Of a DNA stretch of 64,000 nucleotides, positions 1-9,468 are shown piece after piece (the first letter of the stretch is position 1; every line of letters starts with the position of its first letter). The translations under genes were made by a program, and so were the position numbers. Source of the stretch: CAUZWH01 sp965247665 (GTDB lineage: Bacteria > Pseudomonadota > Alphaproteobacteria > SHVV01); NCBI GenBank assembly GCA_965247665.1, contig CBDFHH010000001.1, positions 124,001 to 188,000 of the forward strand, read 5' to 3'. The notes beneath the pieces are model-generated. The model saw nothing but the letters and a program-made list of their open reading frames with translations. It ran no database searches and was not told where the DNA came from.

Positions 1-42
1 ACATTGCGGAAGAACGCCCATCGCAGCTTTATCGACGGCGGA

Positions 43-1296
43 TCACTCCGACGCCCGCGTCTCCACCGCCTGGTCGTGCCGTATTGCGGCGTCGCCGCTG
101 GCGACCAGCGCTTCCGCCTCGGCCGCCGAATAGCCCGCTTCCTCGAGGATGCTCAGCGTGTGCTCGCCATAGCGCGGGGCGAAACCGTAGTCCTGCGCCG
201 CGCCGTCGATATCCACCGCCATCGGCTGCATGCGAATCGTTTTCCCGTCCGGCAGCGTCGTCCGCATCGACTTGCGCCTGATCTCGTCGAGCTTATGCAC
301 GGTCGCGATGTCGTTGATCACGGAGTGCGGGATCCTGGCCGCCGCGAAGTCGGCCGCGACCTCATCGGTCGTGTATTGCGACGTCACCGCGCCGATCTCG
401 CGGTAGAGGTCGTCGCGTTCGGCATAGCGCCGGTCGGGCTTGCCGCGCCGCCCGTCCGGATCGATCACCGCAAACTTCTCGATCGCCGTCAGCCGCTGCC
501 ACTGCGCATTGCTGCCGAGCGCCATGTAGACGTGGCCGTCCCGCGTCGGGTACGCGTTGGTCGGGATGAACTTGCGGTGGGCGTTACCCCAGCGGGTGAT
601 TTCCTCGGGTCCGCAATCCATGTCGACCAGCGGCAACAGCGTGATCAGCCACGACGACGCGGCTTGGAACATCGACACGTCGATGCGCCGCCCCTCGGGC
701 GTCGCCCCGGCCGCAGCCTGCTCGGCCTGCTCGGCCAGCGCCAGCATCACGTTGGCGTAGACCTCGTCGCCGGCCTTCAGATCGACCAGCGGCACCCCCA
801 TCAGCGTCGGCGGTCCGTGCTTCTGACCGGTGACTTCCATAAAGCCGATCTGCGACTGGATCATCGGGTCGTAGCCCGGCACATCGGGATAGTCCGGCCC
901 CATCGCCGAGATCCCGGCCCAGATCAGGTCGGACTTGACCGCCGATAGCGTGGCGTAGTCGATGCCGAGCTTCTCGTAGCGCGACGGGATGGTGTTGCAG
1001 CAGAACACGTCGACATCGAGTTCACGGACGATGCGCTTGAGCGAATCGCGGCCCGCGCTGGTCTTCAGATTGAGCGCGACCGCTTCCTTGCCGACGTTGG
1101 GCGCGACGAAATAAGAGTGGCGGTCGAGGTCGGCCACGCGCCCGCCGACATAGCGGTTGGGATCGCCCGGCTGCGCGTCGCCCGGCGCCGGCGTCGCTTC
1201 GAGCCGGATCACCCGCCAGCCGAGATGGACGAAGCGCAGCGTGGCGTACGTCATCGCCAGAGCCTGCTCCATCGACAGGACCGTCCGCTGCTTCAC
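43..1296 (-). CDS. CaiB/BaiF family (class III) CoA transferase
   Basis: A 417-residue protein of the CaiB/BaiF (formyl-CoA transferase) family, which moves CoA between carboxylic acids through an aspartyl-CoA intermediate. The N-terminus has the family pattern (VLSMEQALA, then YATLRFVHLGW and RVIRLE). The likely catalytic Asp is D172 in GVPLVDLKAGD, followed by the helix before VDVS-type sequence (IDVSMFQAA). The GTG start at 1296 has a GGATGGG ribosome site upstream; a later ATG (residue 9) would cut into the first strand. It lies 57 bp downstream of the acyl-CoA mutase on the same strand, so it probably activates or exchanges the acid handled by the mutase. The acid itself cannot be read from sequence; a mesaconyl- or succinyl-CoA transferase role is possible but unproven. 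Confidence 0.85.
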   Translation of the reverse strand: MKQRTVLSMEQALAMTYATLRFVHLGWRVIRLEATPAPGDAQPGDPNRYVGGRVADLDRHSYFVAPNVGKEAVALNLKTSAGRDSLKRIVRELDVDVFCCNTIPSRYEKLGIDYATLSAVKSDLIWAGISAMGPDYPDVPGYDPMIQSQIGFMEVTGQKHGPPTLMGVPLVDLKAGDEVYANVMLALAEQAEQAAAGATPEGRRIDVSMFQAASSWLITLLPLVDMDCGPEEITRWGNAHRKFIPTNAYPTRDGHVYMALGSNAQWQRLTAIEKFAVIDPDGRRGKPDRRYAERDDLYREIGAVTSQYTTDEVAADFAAARIPHSVINDIATVHKLDEIRRKSMRTTLPDGKTIRMQPMAVDIDGAAQDYGFAPRYGEHTLSILEEAGYSAAEAEALVASGDAAIRHDQAVETRASE

Positions 1297-1352
1297 GTGC
1301 CCATCCGCGCGGTGTTCTCGCTTGCCGGGAGTTTTGTCATCCGATCTGAACG

Positions 1353-3014
1353 CTACTCTGCCGCTTCGAACTTGATCGGCTCCCGGTAGTAGCCGTAGAT
1401 GTCCGCCAGCACGTTGGTGATCTCGCCGACCGTGGCGTACGCCGTGACGGCGTCCATGATGGCCGGCATCAGGTTATTGTCGGCGACGGCGTCCTCCCTC
1501 AGCTGGGCAAGGCTACGCTCGACTTCCTTCTGGTCGCGCTCGGCCTTGACCCGGGCAACACTTTCGATCTGCATCTGTAGGTCTTGCGGTTTGTTCTCGT
1601 GCATCTCGACTTCGTGCGCGGCGTTCGCGGCGTCGACGTCGCTGGTGTAGCAGTTGACGCCCACTTTTCGGAACTCGCCGCTCTCCAATTTGCGCTCGTA
1701 CTCATAGGCCTGCTGCGAGACGTGGTCCTGCAGGGTGCCGTCGGCGATTAGCTTTACGATGCCGCCCATATCGTCGACGGTCTCGATCACCTTGCGCATT
1801 TCCGTCTCCATCGTGTCGGTCAGCGACTCGATGTAGTAGGAGCCGGCCAGCGGGTCGACCGTGTCGGCGAGGCCGCCCTCTTCCATCAGGATCTGGTTGG
1901 TCCGGAGTGCGATCTGCTGCGCCTTGGGGCTGGGGATGGTGTAGGCCTCGTCGTAACAGCACAGCGCCGTGGTCTGGCAACCCGCCAGCGAGGCGATCAG
2001 CGCATACATGGTGCCGCGGATGATGTTGTTTTCGGGCTGTTCGATGGTGAGCCCGAAGCCGCCGCCGCCGGCGATCATGCGGAGCCACATGCTGTTGGAG
2101 TCGGTGACCCCGTAATCCTCGTGCAGCACCTTGGCCCACAGCCGCCGCCCGGCGCGAAACTTGGCGACCTGCTCGAAGATCGAGCCGAAGATGTCGAAGT
2201 TGAAGCTGAGTCTGCCGACGAACTCCTCGGCCGGGACGCCGCGCTTCACGGTCTCGTCGATATAAGCTTTGGCGATGCAGATGGCGTAAGCCATCTCCTC
2301 GATCGGGTCGCAGCCGCTTTCGCGGATGTGATAGCCGCACACCGACACCGGCGAGTATTTTGGCGCGTGCTTGGCGCAGTATTCGATGGTGTCGCCGATC
2401 AGCTTGACCGAGGGTTCGACCGGAAAGATCCAGGTGCCTCGGCCGACGAACTCCTTGAGGATGTCGTTCTGGGCGGTGCCCCGCAGCTTGCCGACGTCGA
2501 AGCCCTTTTTGCGGGCCATCGCGAGATACATGGCGATGAGGATCGCCGCCGAACCGTTGATGGTGAGCGACACGGTGATCTTGTCGAGATCGACGCCGTC
2601 GAAAGCGATCTCGAAGTCGCGCAACGAATCGACGGCCATACCGACGCGGCCGACCTCACCCTCGGCGCGGGGGTCGTCGGAATCGATGCCGCACTGGGTC
2701 GGCAGGTCAAAGGCAACGTTGAGCCCGGTGTTTCCCGTCTTGATGAGGTAGTGGAATCGCTCGTTGGTTGCCCTTGCGTTCGAGAATCCGGTGTATTGCC
2801 TGAGCGTGTACCAGCGCTTGCGGTACATCTCGGGGTGGATGCCCCGGGTGAAGGGGAACGCGCCCGGGCGCTCGTCGCCGATGCTCGAGTCCTCGACATC
2901 GGCGGCGGTGTAGAGCGGCTTGATCTCGATGCCGCTTTCGTTGACGACCGGCTTCAGCCCCTCCGGCAGCGGCGCGCTCAGGGGGATCGGCTTTCGTTTC
3001 AGTTGCGAGGCCAT
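1353..3014 (-). CDS. Acyl-CoA mutase large (substrate-binding) subunit, methylmalonyl-CoA mutase family
   Basis: A 553-residue TIM-barrel subunit of a coenzyme B12-dependent acyl-CoA mutase lacking its own B12 domain, as in split enzymes. I chose the ATG at 3014, which overlaps the stop of the B12-binding gene by 16 bp; more upstream sequence is a shadow of that gene. Recognisable parts are RQYTGFS (Y74), the DSDDP loop, NDILKEFVGRGTWIFP with R192, and SVCGYHIRESG with H229. Tyr74 and Arg192 sit where methylmalonyl-CoA mutases bind the substrate carboxylate; isobutyryl- and 2-hydroxyisobutyryl-CoA mutases differ there. A carboxylated acyl-CoA such as methylmalonyl-CoA is therefore likelier, but ethylmalonyl- or other dicarboxyl-CoA remains possible. 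Ordinary MCM large chains carry a fused B12 domain, so the split form is the unusual point. Confidence 0.85.
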   Translation of the reverse strand: MASQLKRKPIPLSAPLPEGLKPVVNESGIEIKPLYTAADVEDSSIGDERPGAFPFTRGIHPEMYRKRWYTLRQYTGFSNARATNERFHYLIKTGNTGLNVAFDLPTQCGIDSDDPRAEGEVGRVGMAVDSLRDFEIAFDGVDLDKITVSLTINGSAAILIAMYLAMARKKGFDVGKLRGTAQNDILKEFVGRGTWIFPVEPSVKLIGDTIEYCAKHAPKYSPVSVCGYHIRESGCDPIEEMAYAICIAKAYIDETVKRGVPAEEFVGRLSFNFDIFGSIFEQVAKFRAGRRLWAKVLHEDYGVTDSNSMWLRMIAGGGGFGLTIEQPENNIIRGTMYALIASLAGCQTTALCCYDEAYTIPSPKAQQIALRTNQILMEEGGLADTVDPLAGSYYIESLTDTMETEMRKVIETVDDMGGIVKLIADGTLQDHVSQQAYEYERKLESGEFRKVGVNCYTSDVDAANAAHEVEMHENKPQDLQMQIESVARVKAERDQKEVERSLAQLREDAVADNNLMPAIMDAVTAYATVGEITNVLADIYGYYREPIKFEAAE

Positions 3015-3424
3015 TTTGCGACGTTCTCCTTGATGTAGTCGGCGATGACGTCGAGATGGGTGCCGGTGTTGAACACCGCGTCGACGCCGATGTCCTTCAG
3101 TTCCTCGTGGTCGGCTTCGGGCACGTTGCCGCCGACGATCCACATTTTGGTGCCGAGGTCATATTCGTCCCATAGTTGCCTTAAGCGCCTGCAGAAGGGG
3201 GTGTGCGAGCCCGACAGGATCGACAGGCCGATCACGTCGACGTTCTCCTCCCTGGCACGCCGCGCGATCTCCTCCGGAGTCTTTCTGAGGCCCGTATAGA
3301 CTACCTCGAATCCGGCCGCCATTAGACCCCGCGCCACCACCTTGGCGCCGACGTCGTGGCCGTCGAGCCCGGGCTTGGCGATGAGAATCTTGATTTTTCG
3401 TTTTTCTTCAGTGGCTTGTGACAT
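2999..3424 (-). CDS. Acyl-CoA mutase small subunit, B12-binding domain protein
   Basis: A stand-alone cobalamin-binding subunit of about 141 residues. It shows the B12-binding signature: KPGLDGHDVGAK (DxHxxG, the His that replaces dimethylbenzimidazole as cobalt ligand), LSILSGSH (SxL) and MWIVGGNVP (GG). It pairs with the overlapping downstream mutase chain, and the 16-bp overlap implies translational coupling. The ATG at 3424 (MSQATEEK) is used here. A TTG at 3442 directly behind AGGGTAAGGG is an alternative that adds six residues, because the ATG has only a distant ribosome site. It is the first gene of the mutase-CoA transferase set. Confidence 0.88.
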   Translation of the reverse strand: MSQATEEKRKIKILIAKPGLDGHDVGAKVVARGLMAAGFEVVYTGLRKTPEEIARRAREENVDVIGLSILSGSHTPFCRRLRQLWDEYDLGTKMWIVGGNVPEADHEELKDIGVDAVFNTGTHLDVIADYIKENVAKWPRN

Positions 3425-3754
3425 GACACGAAAACCAAGCAACCCTTACCCTGGCCCGCTCCGCCGATACCGACGGGGTAAGCCCGGAATCCTCTGTCCA
3501 TTATGCCACGTTCCTCACCGTCCGGCGCCGGCCGAGGGTGATGTAATGTCCGCAAGAGGGAGCGCGGTGGTGCGCTCGCGCGCTCCGCAGACCGCTGCTT
3601 GCCGACATCGCTTCTATGCGGGCACGACGACGCCGGCGCGGCGCGCGGTTGCCCCTTCCAAGCATGGCCACGAAGGCGTGGCCGTTGCGCCCGTGGCGCC
3701 ACGTAGGCCCGCCCGAGTGGCAGCGGGGTTGAGGGTTGGCTTCTCACGGTCCGG
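3425..3754. other. Intergenic region with hairpin between acyl-CoA dehydrogenase and mutase genes
   Basis: A GC-rich 330-bp gap without a convincing gene. It contains an inverted repeat with perfect 8-bp arms (GGAGCGCG at 3559-3566 and CGCGCTCC at 3579-3586, 12-base loop). This may end or attenuate transcription from the acyl-CoA dehydrogenase before the mutase genes. The promoter for the mutase genes should lie here, but I cannot point to -35/-10 boxes with confidence. Confidence 0.4.
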
Positions 3755-4894
3755 TCAGTTCGCTTCGGATGACACTTCCTTGGCGATGACCAGCTTGAGG
3801 ATCTCGCTGGTGCCGCCGCCGATCAGCAGGAACCTGACATCCCGCAAATAGCGTTGCGCCGGATATTCCATGGCGTAGCCGTAGCTCGCAAAAATACGCG
3901 AGGCGTGCTCGGCGATGCTGGCCGCCGCCTCGCTGGCGAACAGCTTGGCCATCGCCGCCACCTTGTGCACGGGTCTGTCGTTGTCGACGCACCACGCCGC
4001 GTAGCGTACGAGGTGGATTGCCGCCTCGAGCTCGGTGCCCATATCCGCCAGCCGCATCTGCACCGCCTGAAAGCGGTTGATCGGTTTGCCGAACTGCTTG
4101 CGCTCGCTGGCGTACTGCACCGCGGAATCCAACGCCGCTTTGCCGATCCCCAGCCCCAGGGCCCCGGTCATGATGCGGATACGGGCCAGGATCGCGCGCA
4201 GATGCTCCTCGCCCTCGCCGATCCCGCAAAGTTTGTGACTGTCGGGCACGAAGCAGTCGTCGAGCGCCAGCTCCGAGGTGGTCAGCGGCCACACGCCGAG
4301 CTTTTCGATATTGCGGCCGACTTTGAGTCCCTCGAAGTCCTTCTCGATCAGGAAGATGGTGATGCCTTCCTCGTCGCCAGCTTTGGCGAACACGGTGAAG
4401 AAGTCGGCCAGAGGCGCCAGGGTCACCCACATCTTCTGGCCGTTGAGCAGCCAGCCGCCCTGCACCTGTTTGGCGCGAGTCTGCATGCCCTTGAGGTCGC
4501 TGCCGGCGTTGGGCTCAGTCATGCAGATCGAGCCGATCTTGTCGCCGTCGAGCGCGGGCAGGAACAACCGCTCCTTGATCTCGTCGTTGCCCAGCGCCCA
4601 CAGGAAGTTGGTGCCCATCAGCGACTGCATCGCGCAGCACGCCGCCACCGCCATCGAGCCGCGCGCGAGCTCCTCCACCGCGAGGCAATAGGGCAGGAAG
4701 CCGAGGCCCAAGCCGCCATCCTCCTCGGGGTAGCGCATGCGGAAGAAGCCGAGTTCGGCCACCGCCTTGAAGATCTCCTGCGGGAACTTGTGGGCTTCGT
4801 CGAGCTGCTCGGCCTTGGGCAGGATCTGCTCGTCGGCAAAACGCGCGAAGGTGTCCTGAATCGCGCGCAGATCTTCGTCGAGTTCGAAGTTCAT
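3755..4894 (-). CDS. Acyl-CoA dehydrogenase
   Basis: A 379-residue FAD-dependent acyl-CoA dehydrogenase that should introduce an alpha-beta double bond and pass electrons to ETF. Family sequence is clear: CMTEPNAGSDL (flavin/substrate strand), MWVTLAP, ERKQFGKPI, QMRLADM, and C-terminal RYLRDVRFLLIGGGTSEI. The ATG at 4894 has an AGGTGATCAC ribosome site; longer in-frame extension upstream crosses the hydantoinase gene in the wrong frame and is spurious. In medium-chain enzymes the catalytic Glu lies in a YEGT-like motif; here that position reads GGGT, as in isovaleryl-CoA-type enzymes, so the base may lie elsewhere. Its place between mutase and HyuB suggests the same pathway, but the chain length is unknown. 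Confidence 0.88.
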   Translation of the reverse strand: MNFELDEDLRAIQDTFARFADEQILPKAEQLDEAHKFPQEIFKAVAELGFFRMRYPEEDGGLGLGFLPYCLAVEELARGSMAVAACCAMQSLMGTNFLWALGNDEIKERLFLPALDGDKIGSICMTEPNAGSDLKGMQTRAKQVQGGWLLNGQKMWVTLAPLADFFTVFAKAGDEEGITIFLIEKDFEGLKVGRNIEKLGVWPLTTSELALDDCFVPDSHKLCGIGEGEEHLRAILARIRIMTGALGLGIGKAALDSAVQYASERKQFGKPINRFQAVQMRLADMGTELEAAIHLVRYAAWCVDNDRPVHKVAAMAKLFASEAAASIAEHASRIFASYGYAMEYPAQRYLRDVRFLLIGGGTSEILKLVIAKEVSSEAN

Positions 4895-5007
4895 GTGATC
4901 ACCTGTGCGAGGCGAGCCGCGGGTCGTGCGCCTGGTGCGGGCGCCGAGCTCAAATCGGGAGGATGCTTGCTTGCAGACATGCTGTTGGCTCGGACCGGAG
5001 GTCGGGG

Positions 5008-6738
5008 CTACGCCCGCAGCTCGGCCGTCGCAGCCTCGTCGACCGCAAAACTCTTGGGGTCGACCACCACGCCGTAGGTGTCGCGCGCCGCGTCGAGCGA
5101 GATCACGCCGTTGCGCACCTCCTCGGCGACGCGCGCTGCCAAGCGCGCTTTCGGGTCGCCGTAGCCGCCGCCGCCCTGCGCTACCTGAGAATACACCGTG
5201 CCCTTGGGCACGCCGGTGATCAGGTCCTTGTTGCGCGGTTTGGTGTTGGTGCCGTCGGGGTAGGTCAGCTTTATGAGATTCAGGTTGCTGTCGCCGCCGC
5301 CGAACAGTCCGAACGCGGGAATGAAATCGCCGTCGCCGAAGGTGACGATCTGGGTGTCGTTGCTGCCGACCCGGTAAGCCATGTGAGTGCCGAGCCCGCC
5401 GCGCCAGGTGCCGGCGCCGGCGGAATCGCAGGTCAGCTCGTGCTCGAGCAGGAGGTGCGGGGTCTGCTGCTCGTACATCTCGTAGTCCTGCGCCAGCACG
5501 CCGCCGGAAGCGTCGATCATGCCGATATGATCGTAGCCGTCGGTGCCCTTCATGGCGCCGGCGCCGCCTTTCATGCCGAGGAACAGAATGTCGACATAAT
5601 CGTCGTGCTTGCCTTCGTCGAAGCCGACCGACAGCGAGCACAGCAGGTTGTTCCAGCCCGCGGTGACCCGGTCGGGGATTACCGGCGCCAGCGCCTTGAT
5701 GATGGCGTCGGCGTTGGGCGGGCACAGATGGTTGCCGAAGGTGGTCGCCTTGGGGTAGCCGGCGTTGAGGATGGTGCCCTCGGGGATGATGATGTCGACC
5801 GGCCGCGTCATGCCCTCGTTGTGAGGGATGTCGGGGTTGACCATCTGCAAGAGGGTCAGCAGCGTCGCCGACGCGCTCGATGTGTAGGTGCCGTTGACGA
5901 AGCCGTTGGTGCGCGCGTCGGTGTCGGAATAGTCGAAGGTGATGTGCTTGTCCGCGACCGTGATCTTGACGCGGATCGTGTATTTGGAGCCTTCGTTGCG
6001 GCCGTCGTAGAAGACGTAACCCTCGCCGGTGTAAACGCCGTTGGGGATCTCGGCGATCTCGGCCTCCATCATCTTCTCGGTCGAATCGAACAGAGCTTCT
6101 TTGTGCGCCGCAAACACCTCGAGTCCGTATTTCTCGAGGGTCGCCAGGATGCGGCGCTCGGCCACCACGCAACTGCCCATTTCGGCGCGCATGTCTTGCT
6201 CGACGATGGGGAAACGGATATTGGCGAAGATCAGGTCCCACACGTCCCTGCGCAGCTTGCCCTTCTCGTAGACCTTGACCGGCGGGATTCTGAGCGCTTC
6301 CTGCCACACTTCGGTGGCGTTGGGGTTGTAGCCGCCGGCGACGGCGCCGCCGATGTCGGCCTGGTGGCCCTTGCACGCCGCCCACGCCACCAGCTCGTCC
6401 TCGAAGAAGATCGGCTTGTAGACCGCGACGTCGTTGTTCTGGTTGCCCATCGAGAAGACGTCGTTGTGGAAGATGACGTCGCCGGGGTAGATCTCGTCGC
6501 CGAAGAACTCGCGGATGTACTTGCACACCGGTGCCAGCGAGAATGCCAGAATCGGCAGGTTCTCAGTCTGCTCGAGCATGTTGCCGTCGCCGTCATAGAT
6601 ACCGGTGACGAAGTCCTTCGCCTCGCACAGGATCGGCGAGCGCGCGGTCTGCTGTAGCGAGATGCTCATCTCGTCGGTGATCGAGCGAAACGCCTTGGCG
6701 AACACCGACAGCAGGATCGGATCGATGTTGACCGTCAT
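5008..6738 (-). CDS. hyuB: Hydantoinase B/oxoprolinase family protein (HyuB)
   Basis: A 576-residue HyuB-type subunit. HyuA/HyuB complexes use ATP to open or carboxylate small substrates (N-methylhydantoin, 5-oxoproline, acetone or acetophenone). Typical motifs are HNDVFSMGNQNND (91-103), GHQADIGG (124-131) and GTWRGGLG in the C-terminal third. The ATG at 6738 has a clear AGGGAG ribosome site, so the 35-residue in-frame extension upstream is not used. It lies 280 bp downstream of hyuA on the same strand. No small gamma subunit of the acetone carboxylase type is present, which argues against acetone carboxylase and for a hydantoinase/oxoprolinase-like ring or amide opening. Substrate unknown. 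Confidence 0.85.
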   Translation of the reverse strand: MTVNIDPILLSVFAKAFRSITDEMSISLQQTARSPILCEAKDFVTGIYDGDGNMLEQTENLPILAFSLAPVCKYIREFFGDEIYPGDVIFHNDVFSMGNQNNDVAVYKPIFFEDELVAWAACKGHQADIGGAVAGGYNPNATEVWQEALRIPPVKVYEKGKLRRDVWDLIFANIRFPIVEQDMRAEMGSCVVAERRILATLEKYGLEVFAAHKEALFDSTEKMMEAEIAEIPNGVYTGEGYVFYDGRNEGSKYTIRVKITVADKHITFDYSDTDARTNGFVNGTYTSSASATLLTLLQMVNPDIPHNEGMTRPVDIIIPEGTILNAGYPKATTFGNHLCPPNADAIIKALAPVIPDRVTAGWNNLLCSLSVGFDEGKHDDYVDILFLGMKGGAGAMKGTDGYDHIGMIDASGGVLAQDYEMYEQQTPHLLLEHELTCDSAGAGTWRGGLGTHMAYRVGSNDTQIVTFGDGDFIPAFGLFGGGDSNLNLIKLTYPDGTNTKPRNKDLITGVPKGTVYSQVAQGGGGYGDPKARLAARVAEEVRNGVISLDAARDTYGVVVDPKSFAVDEAATAELRA

Positions 6739-7018
6739 GTCGTCAGCTCCCTGAAACAAACCAGATATACCGCGAAGCCCGTCAAGACTCATAGGGTTTT
6801 GACGGCCCCGAGCGGGACGGGTTTGGTTTCTTTCGACCCGCAACCCTCGGCGCCGCTTATGCGGGCAGACTTGGGCCGCGCCAGCGACGCCCCGGTTCCG
6901 TTCTCGAACCCGTCAAGGGAGAGCGAGCCGGCGCGGGTGCGGAATACGCGGCCACGCGTCTGTGCTTTCTTGCAGACGGTCGGTGCGTGACACCGCGGGA
7001 ATGTCGCAGCGGGTGCAT

Positions 7019-9130
7019 TCACCCGCCCACCAAGCTTGGCACCAGGTCCTCTTGGCCCTTGGCGTAGATCGCGAACGAGCCGTATTTGTCGCACACGCAG
7101 TCGAACCCGGCGGTGACCAGAATCGCCGTGTTGACCTGCTCGATCAGCGCCGGCCCCCCGATCCGGTAACCGAAGCGGGTGGCGTGGCCGTCATAAACCG
7201 GCGCGGCTTGGAACCGGCCCTCCTCGGGCACGTAGAGACGCCGCTCCCCCTTGAGCGCTGCCGAGGCGTCCTCCCCGGCATAGTCCTCCTCGCGGAAGGT
7301 CGGCTTGTCGGTGATGCCGATCGACTGCATGCGAATGTTGATGATCTCCACCGCCGTGCCCTGATCCACCAGCGAGTAGCCGTACATGCGGTTGTGCTCG
7401 GCGTGGAATCCACTCGCGATGGCGTCGAAATCGTCGGCCTCGATCACATCCATCGACACGGGAAACGACACCTCGTGGTACTGTTTGACGTAGCGGCAAT
7501 CGATCCGGGCGACATGCTCGCGCCGGCCGCGACCGCGGCCGATATGCTCGGCATCGAGCAGCGCATCGCCCTCGGCCCGCATCTCGGCATAGGCCTGCTT
7601 AAGCTTGGCGGCGTTGACCTCGGTCAGCCGATGCACGAACGAGCGCACGAAATCGTGCTTGAGGTCGCTGGCCAGCATGCCGGCGGCGCAGAAGATCGAG
7701 CTCTCGCGCGGCACCAGGATCATCGGGATCTCGAGCTCGGCGGCGATCATGCAGGCATGCAGCGCGCCGGCACCGCCGGCCACCACCATCGGGAACTCGC
7801 GCGGGTCGTAGCCGCGCTTGATGGTGATCTCGCGCACCCCTTGAGCCATATTGTTGTTGATCACCCGATACATGCCGGCGGCCGCTTCCTCGACGGTCAT
7901 GCCGAGCGGTTTGCCGATCTCGGTCTCGATCGCGTGCGTGGTCGCCGCCGCGTCGAGCTTGATCTTGCCGCCGGCGAAGAAGTCGGGGTCGAGATAGCCG
8001 AGCCGGAGGTCGGCGTCGGTCACCGTCGGCTTGGCGCTGCCGCGGCCATAGCAGGCCGGGCCGGGATCGGCGCCGGCGCTCTGCGGACCCATGCGCAATA
8101 GGCCCCCCTCGTCGATCCAGCCGATGCTGCCGCCGCCGGCGCCGATGGTGTTGATGTCGAGCATCGGCAGAGCGATGCGGTAGCGGTTGATCTCACCGTC
8201 GCTGATGGTGACGGGTTCGCCGTTCCGCACCAGCGCCGCATCGAAGCTGGTGCCGCCCATGTCGACGGTCAGACAGTCGTTGCGGCCGTGCGCGCGGGCG
8301 TAGCCAAGCCCGACGCCGGGACCGGCCGCCGGTCCCGACAGCAGGGTCACCGCGGCGCGCGCTTGCGCCACTTCCGGCGTCACCACGCCGCCATTGGACT
8401 GCATGATCATCAGGGTGCCGCCGAACCCGATATCGGCCAGGCGTTTGAGGAGGCTTTCGATATAGGCGGTGAGCTTGGGCCCGATATAGGCGTTCAGCAC
8501 CGTGGTGCTGATGCGGTCGTAGAAGCGGATCGAAGGCAGCAATTCGTTGGACACCGTGAGATACGCGTCCGGCAGGCGGCTGCGCACCAGCTCGGCGGCG
8601 CGGTGCTCGTGGTCGGGGTTGGCGAAGGAGTTCATGAAGCAGATCGCTACCGCCGCACATCCTTCCCTCTCGAACAGGGCGACGGCGTCGTCGACATCGC
8701 CGAGGTTGAGCGGCGTAACCTCGGCGCCGTTGCGGTCGAGCCGGCCTGCAACGCCGACCCGCAAATAGCGCGGCACCAGCGGCGGTACGTTGGTATAGCG
8801 ATTGTTGTACTGCTCCTCGCGGACGCCGCGGCGCATCTCCAGCGCGTCGCGCAGGCCCTTGGTGGTGATCAGGCCGGTCTTGGCGCCGGTCAGCGTCAGC
8901 GTAGCGTTGGTGGTGACCGTTGTGCCGTGGACGATGGTCTCGATTTCGCCCGCCAACGCGTCGAGCGCGAGCCCATAGGTCGCGGCGATTTCCTCGAGTC
9001 CGTTGATCAGCCCGATCGCCGGATCCTCCGGCGTCGACAGAGTCTTGAAGATGCGCGGTTCCCCACCTTCGCGCGTCACCAGAAAATCGGTGAACGTGCC
9101 GCCGACATCGATGCCGATCTTGAAAGTCAT
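7019..9130 (-). CDS. hyuA: Hydantoinase A/oxoprolinase family protein (HyuA)
   Basis: A 703-residue ATP-binding partner of HyuB. It has the acetate-kinase/Hsp70-like phosphate loops expected of the family: GIDVGGTFTD (6-15), HGTTVTTNA (68-76), GPAAGPG (266-272), VDMGGTSFD (289-297) and a Gly-rich GAGGGSIGW segment. The ATG at 9130 is preceded by GAGGGTGA at good spacing. It is the first gene of the minus-strand catabolic set and faces the amidase across a 338-bp divergent region. The reaction is probably ATP-dependent opening of a cyclic amide or related substrate. The exact compound is not readable from sequence. Confidence 0.87.
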   Translation of the reverse strand: MTFKIGIDVGGTFTDFLVTREGGEPRIFKTLSTPEDPAIGLINGLEEIAATYGLALDALAGEIETIVHGTTVTTNATLTLTGAKTGLITTKGLRDALEMRRGVREEQYNNRYTNVPPLVPRYLRVGVAGRLDRNGAEVTPLNLGDVDDAVALFEREGCAAVAICFMNSFANPDHEHRAAELVRSRLPDAYLTVSNELLPSIRFYDRISTTVLNAYIGPKLTAYIESLLKRLADIGFGGTLMIMQSNGGVVTPEVAQARAAVTLLSGPAAGPGVGLGYARAHGRNDCLTVDMGGTSFDAALVRNGEPVTISDGEINRYRIALPMLDINTIGAGGGSIGWIDEGGLLRMGPQSAGADPGPACYGRGSAKPTVTDADLRLGYLDPDFFAGGKIKLDAAATTHAIETEIGKPLGMTVEEAAAGMYRVINNNMAQGVREITIKRGYDPREFPMVVAGGAGALHACMIAAELEIPMILVPRESSIFCAAGMLASDLKHDFVRSFVHRLTEVNAAKLKQAYAEMRAEGDALLDAEHIGRGRGRREHVARIDCRYVKQYHEVSFPVSMDVIEADDFDAIASGFHAEHNRMYGYSLVDQGTAVEIINIRMQSIGITDKPTFREEDYAGEDASAALKGERRLYVPEEGRFQAAPVYDGHATRFGYRIGGPALIEQVNTAILVTAGFDCVCDKYGSFAIYAKGQEDLVPSLVGG

Positions 9131-9468
9131 TGCCGTTCACCCTCACCCCAGATACGCGGGCTTATGCGGCGCCGCCGACGCCACGGTCCCCTATACGAAC
9201 CCCTCCCGCAGGCGGGAGAGGGACCTCGCCGCACGCGCCAAACACTCCCTCCCTCTCGCAGGACAGGGTTGGGGTGAGGGGGTCAAAGAAGGGCTGTCTC
9301 CTCCGCTAGGATTTGCCGACTCCCTAGCACGCGGCCTTGTCAATATGAAGGCTTTGCGCGCCCCGCGGGCGGGCGCGGGACGGTTAAGTCGGGTATTCGA
9401 GACCCCTGTCGCCGCTTGCCGAGAGCCGCGAATGTGCTCTTAATACGGGGCCTCGTGGGAGGACATGA
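9131..9468. promoter_or_regulatory. Divergent intergenic region with hairpin (hyuA / amidase)
   Basis: This 338-bp region must hold the promoters of hyuA (leftward) and the amidase (rightward). It contains a perfect 7-bp inverted repeat with a 2-base loop (9203-9218, CTCCCGC/GCGGGAG), followed by a second pyrimidine/purine-rich tract around 9245-9283. This looks like the short dispersed GC-rich palindromes common between genes of high-GC bacteria, not a specific operator. No regulator gene is adjacent. Confidence 0.4.

Noticed and set aside
2121..3038. Long plus-strand frame opposite the acyl-CoA mutase
   Set aside because: A shadow typical of high-GC DNA; the minus-strand gene is unmistakable.
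4895..6526. A very long leftward open frame that extends the acyl-CoA dehydrogenase upstream to 6526
   Set aside because: The extra 540 codons lie in a shifted frame over hyuB, are Arg-rich and low in complexity, and the true ATG at 4894 has a strong ribosome site.
5008..9130. Acetone or acetophenone carboxylase
   Set aside because: HyuA/HyuB-like subunits are present, but the small third subunit and typical neighbours are missing.
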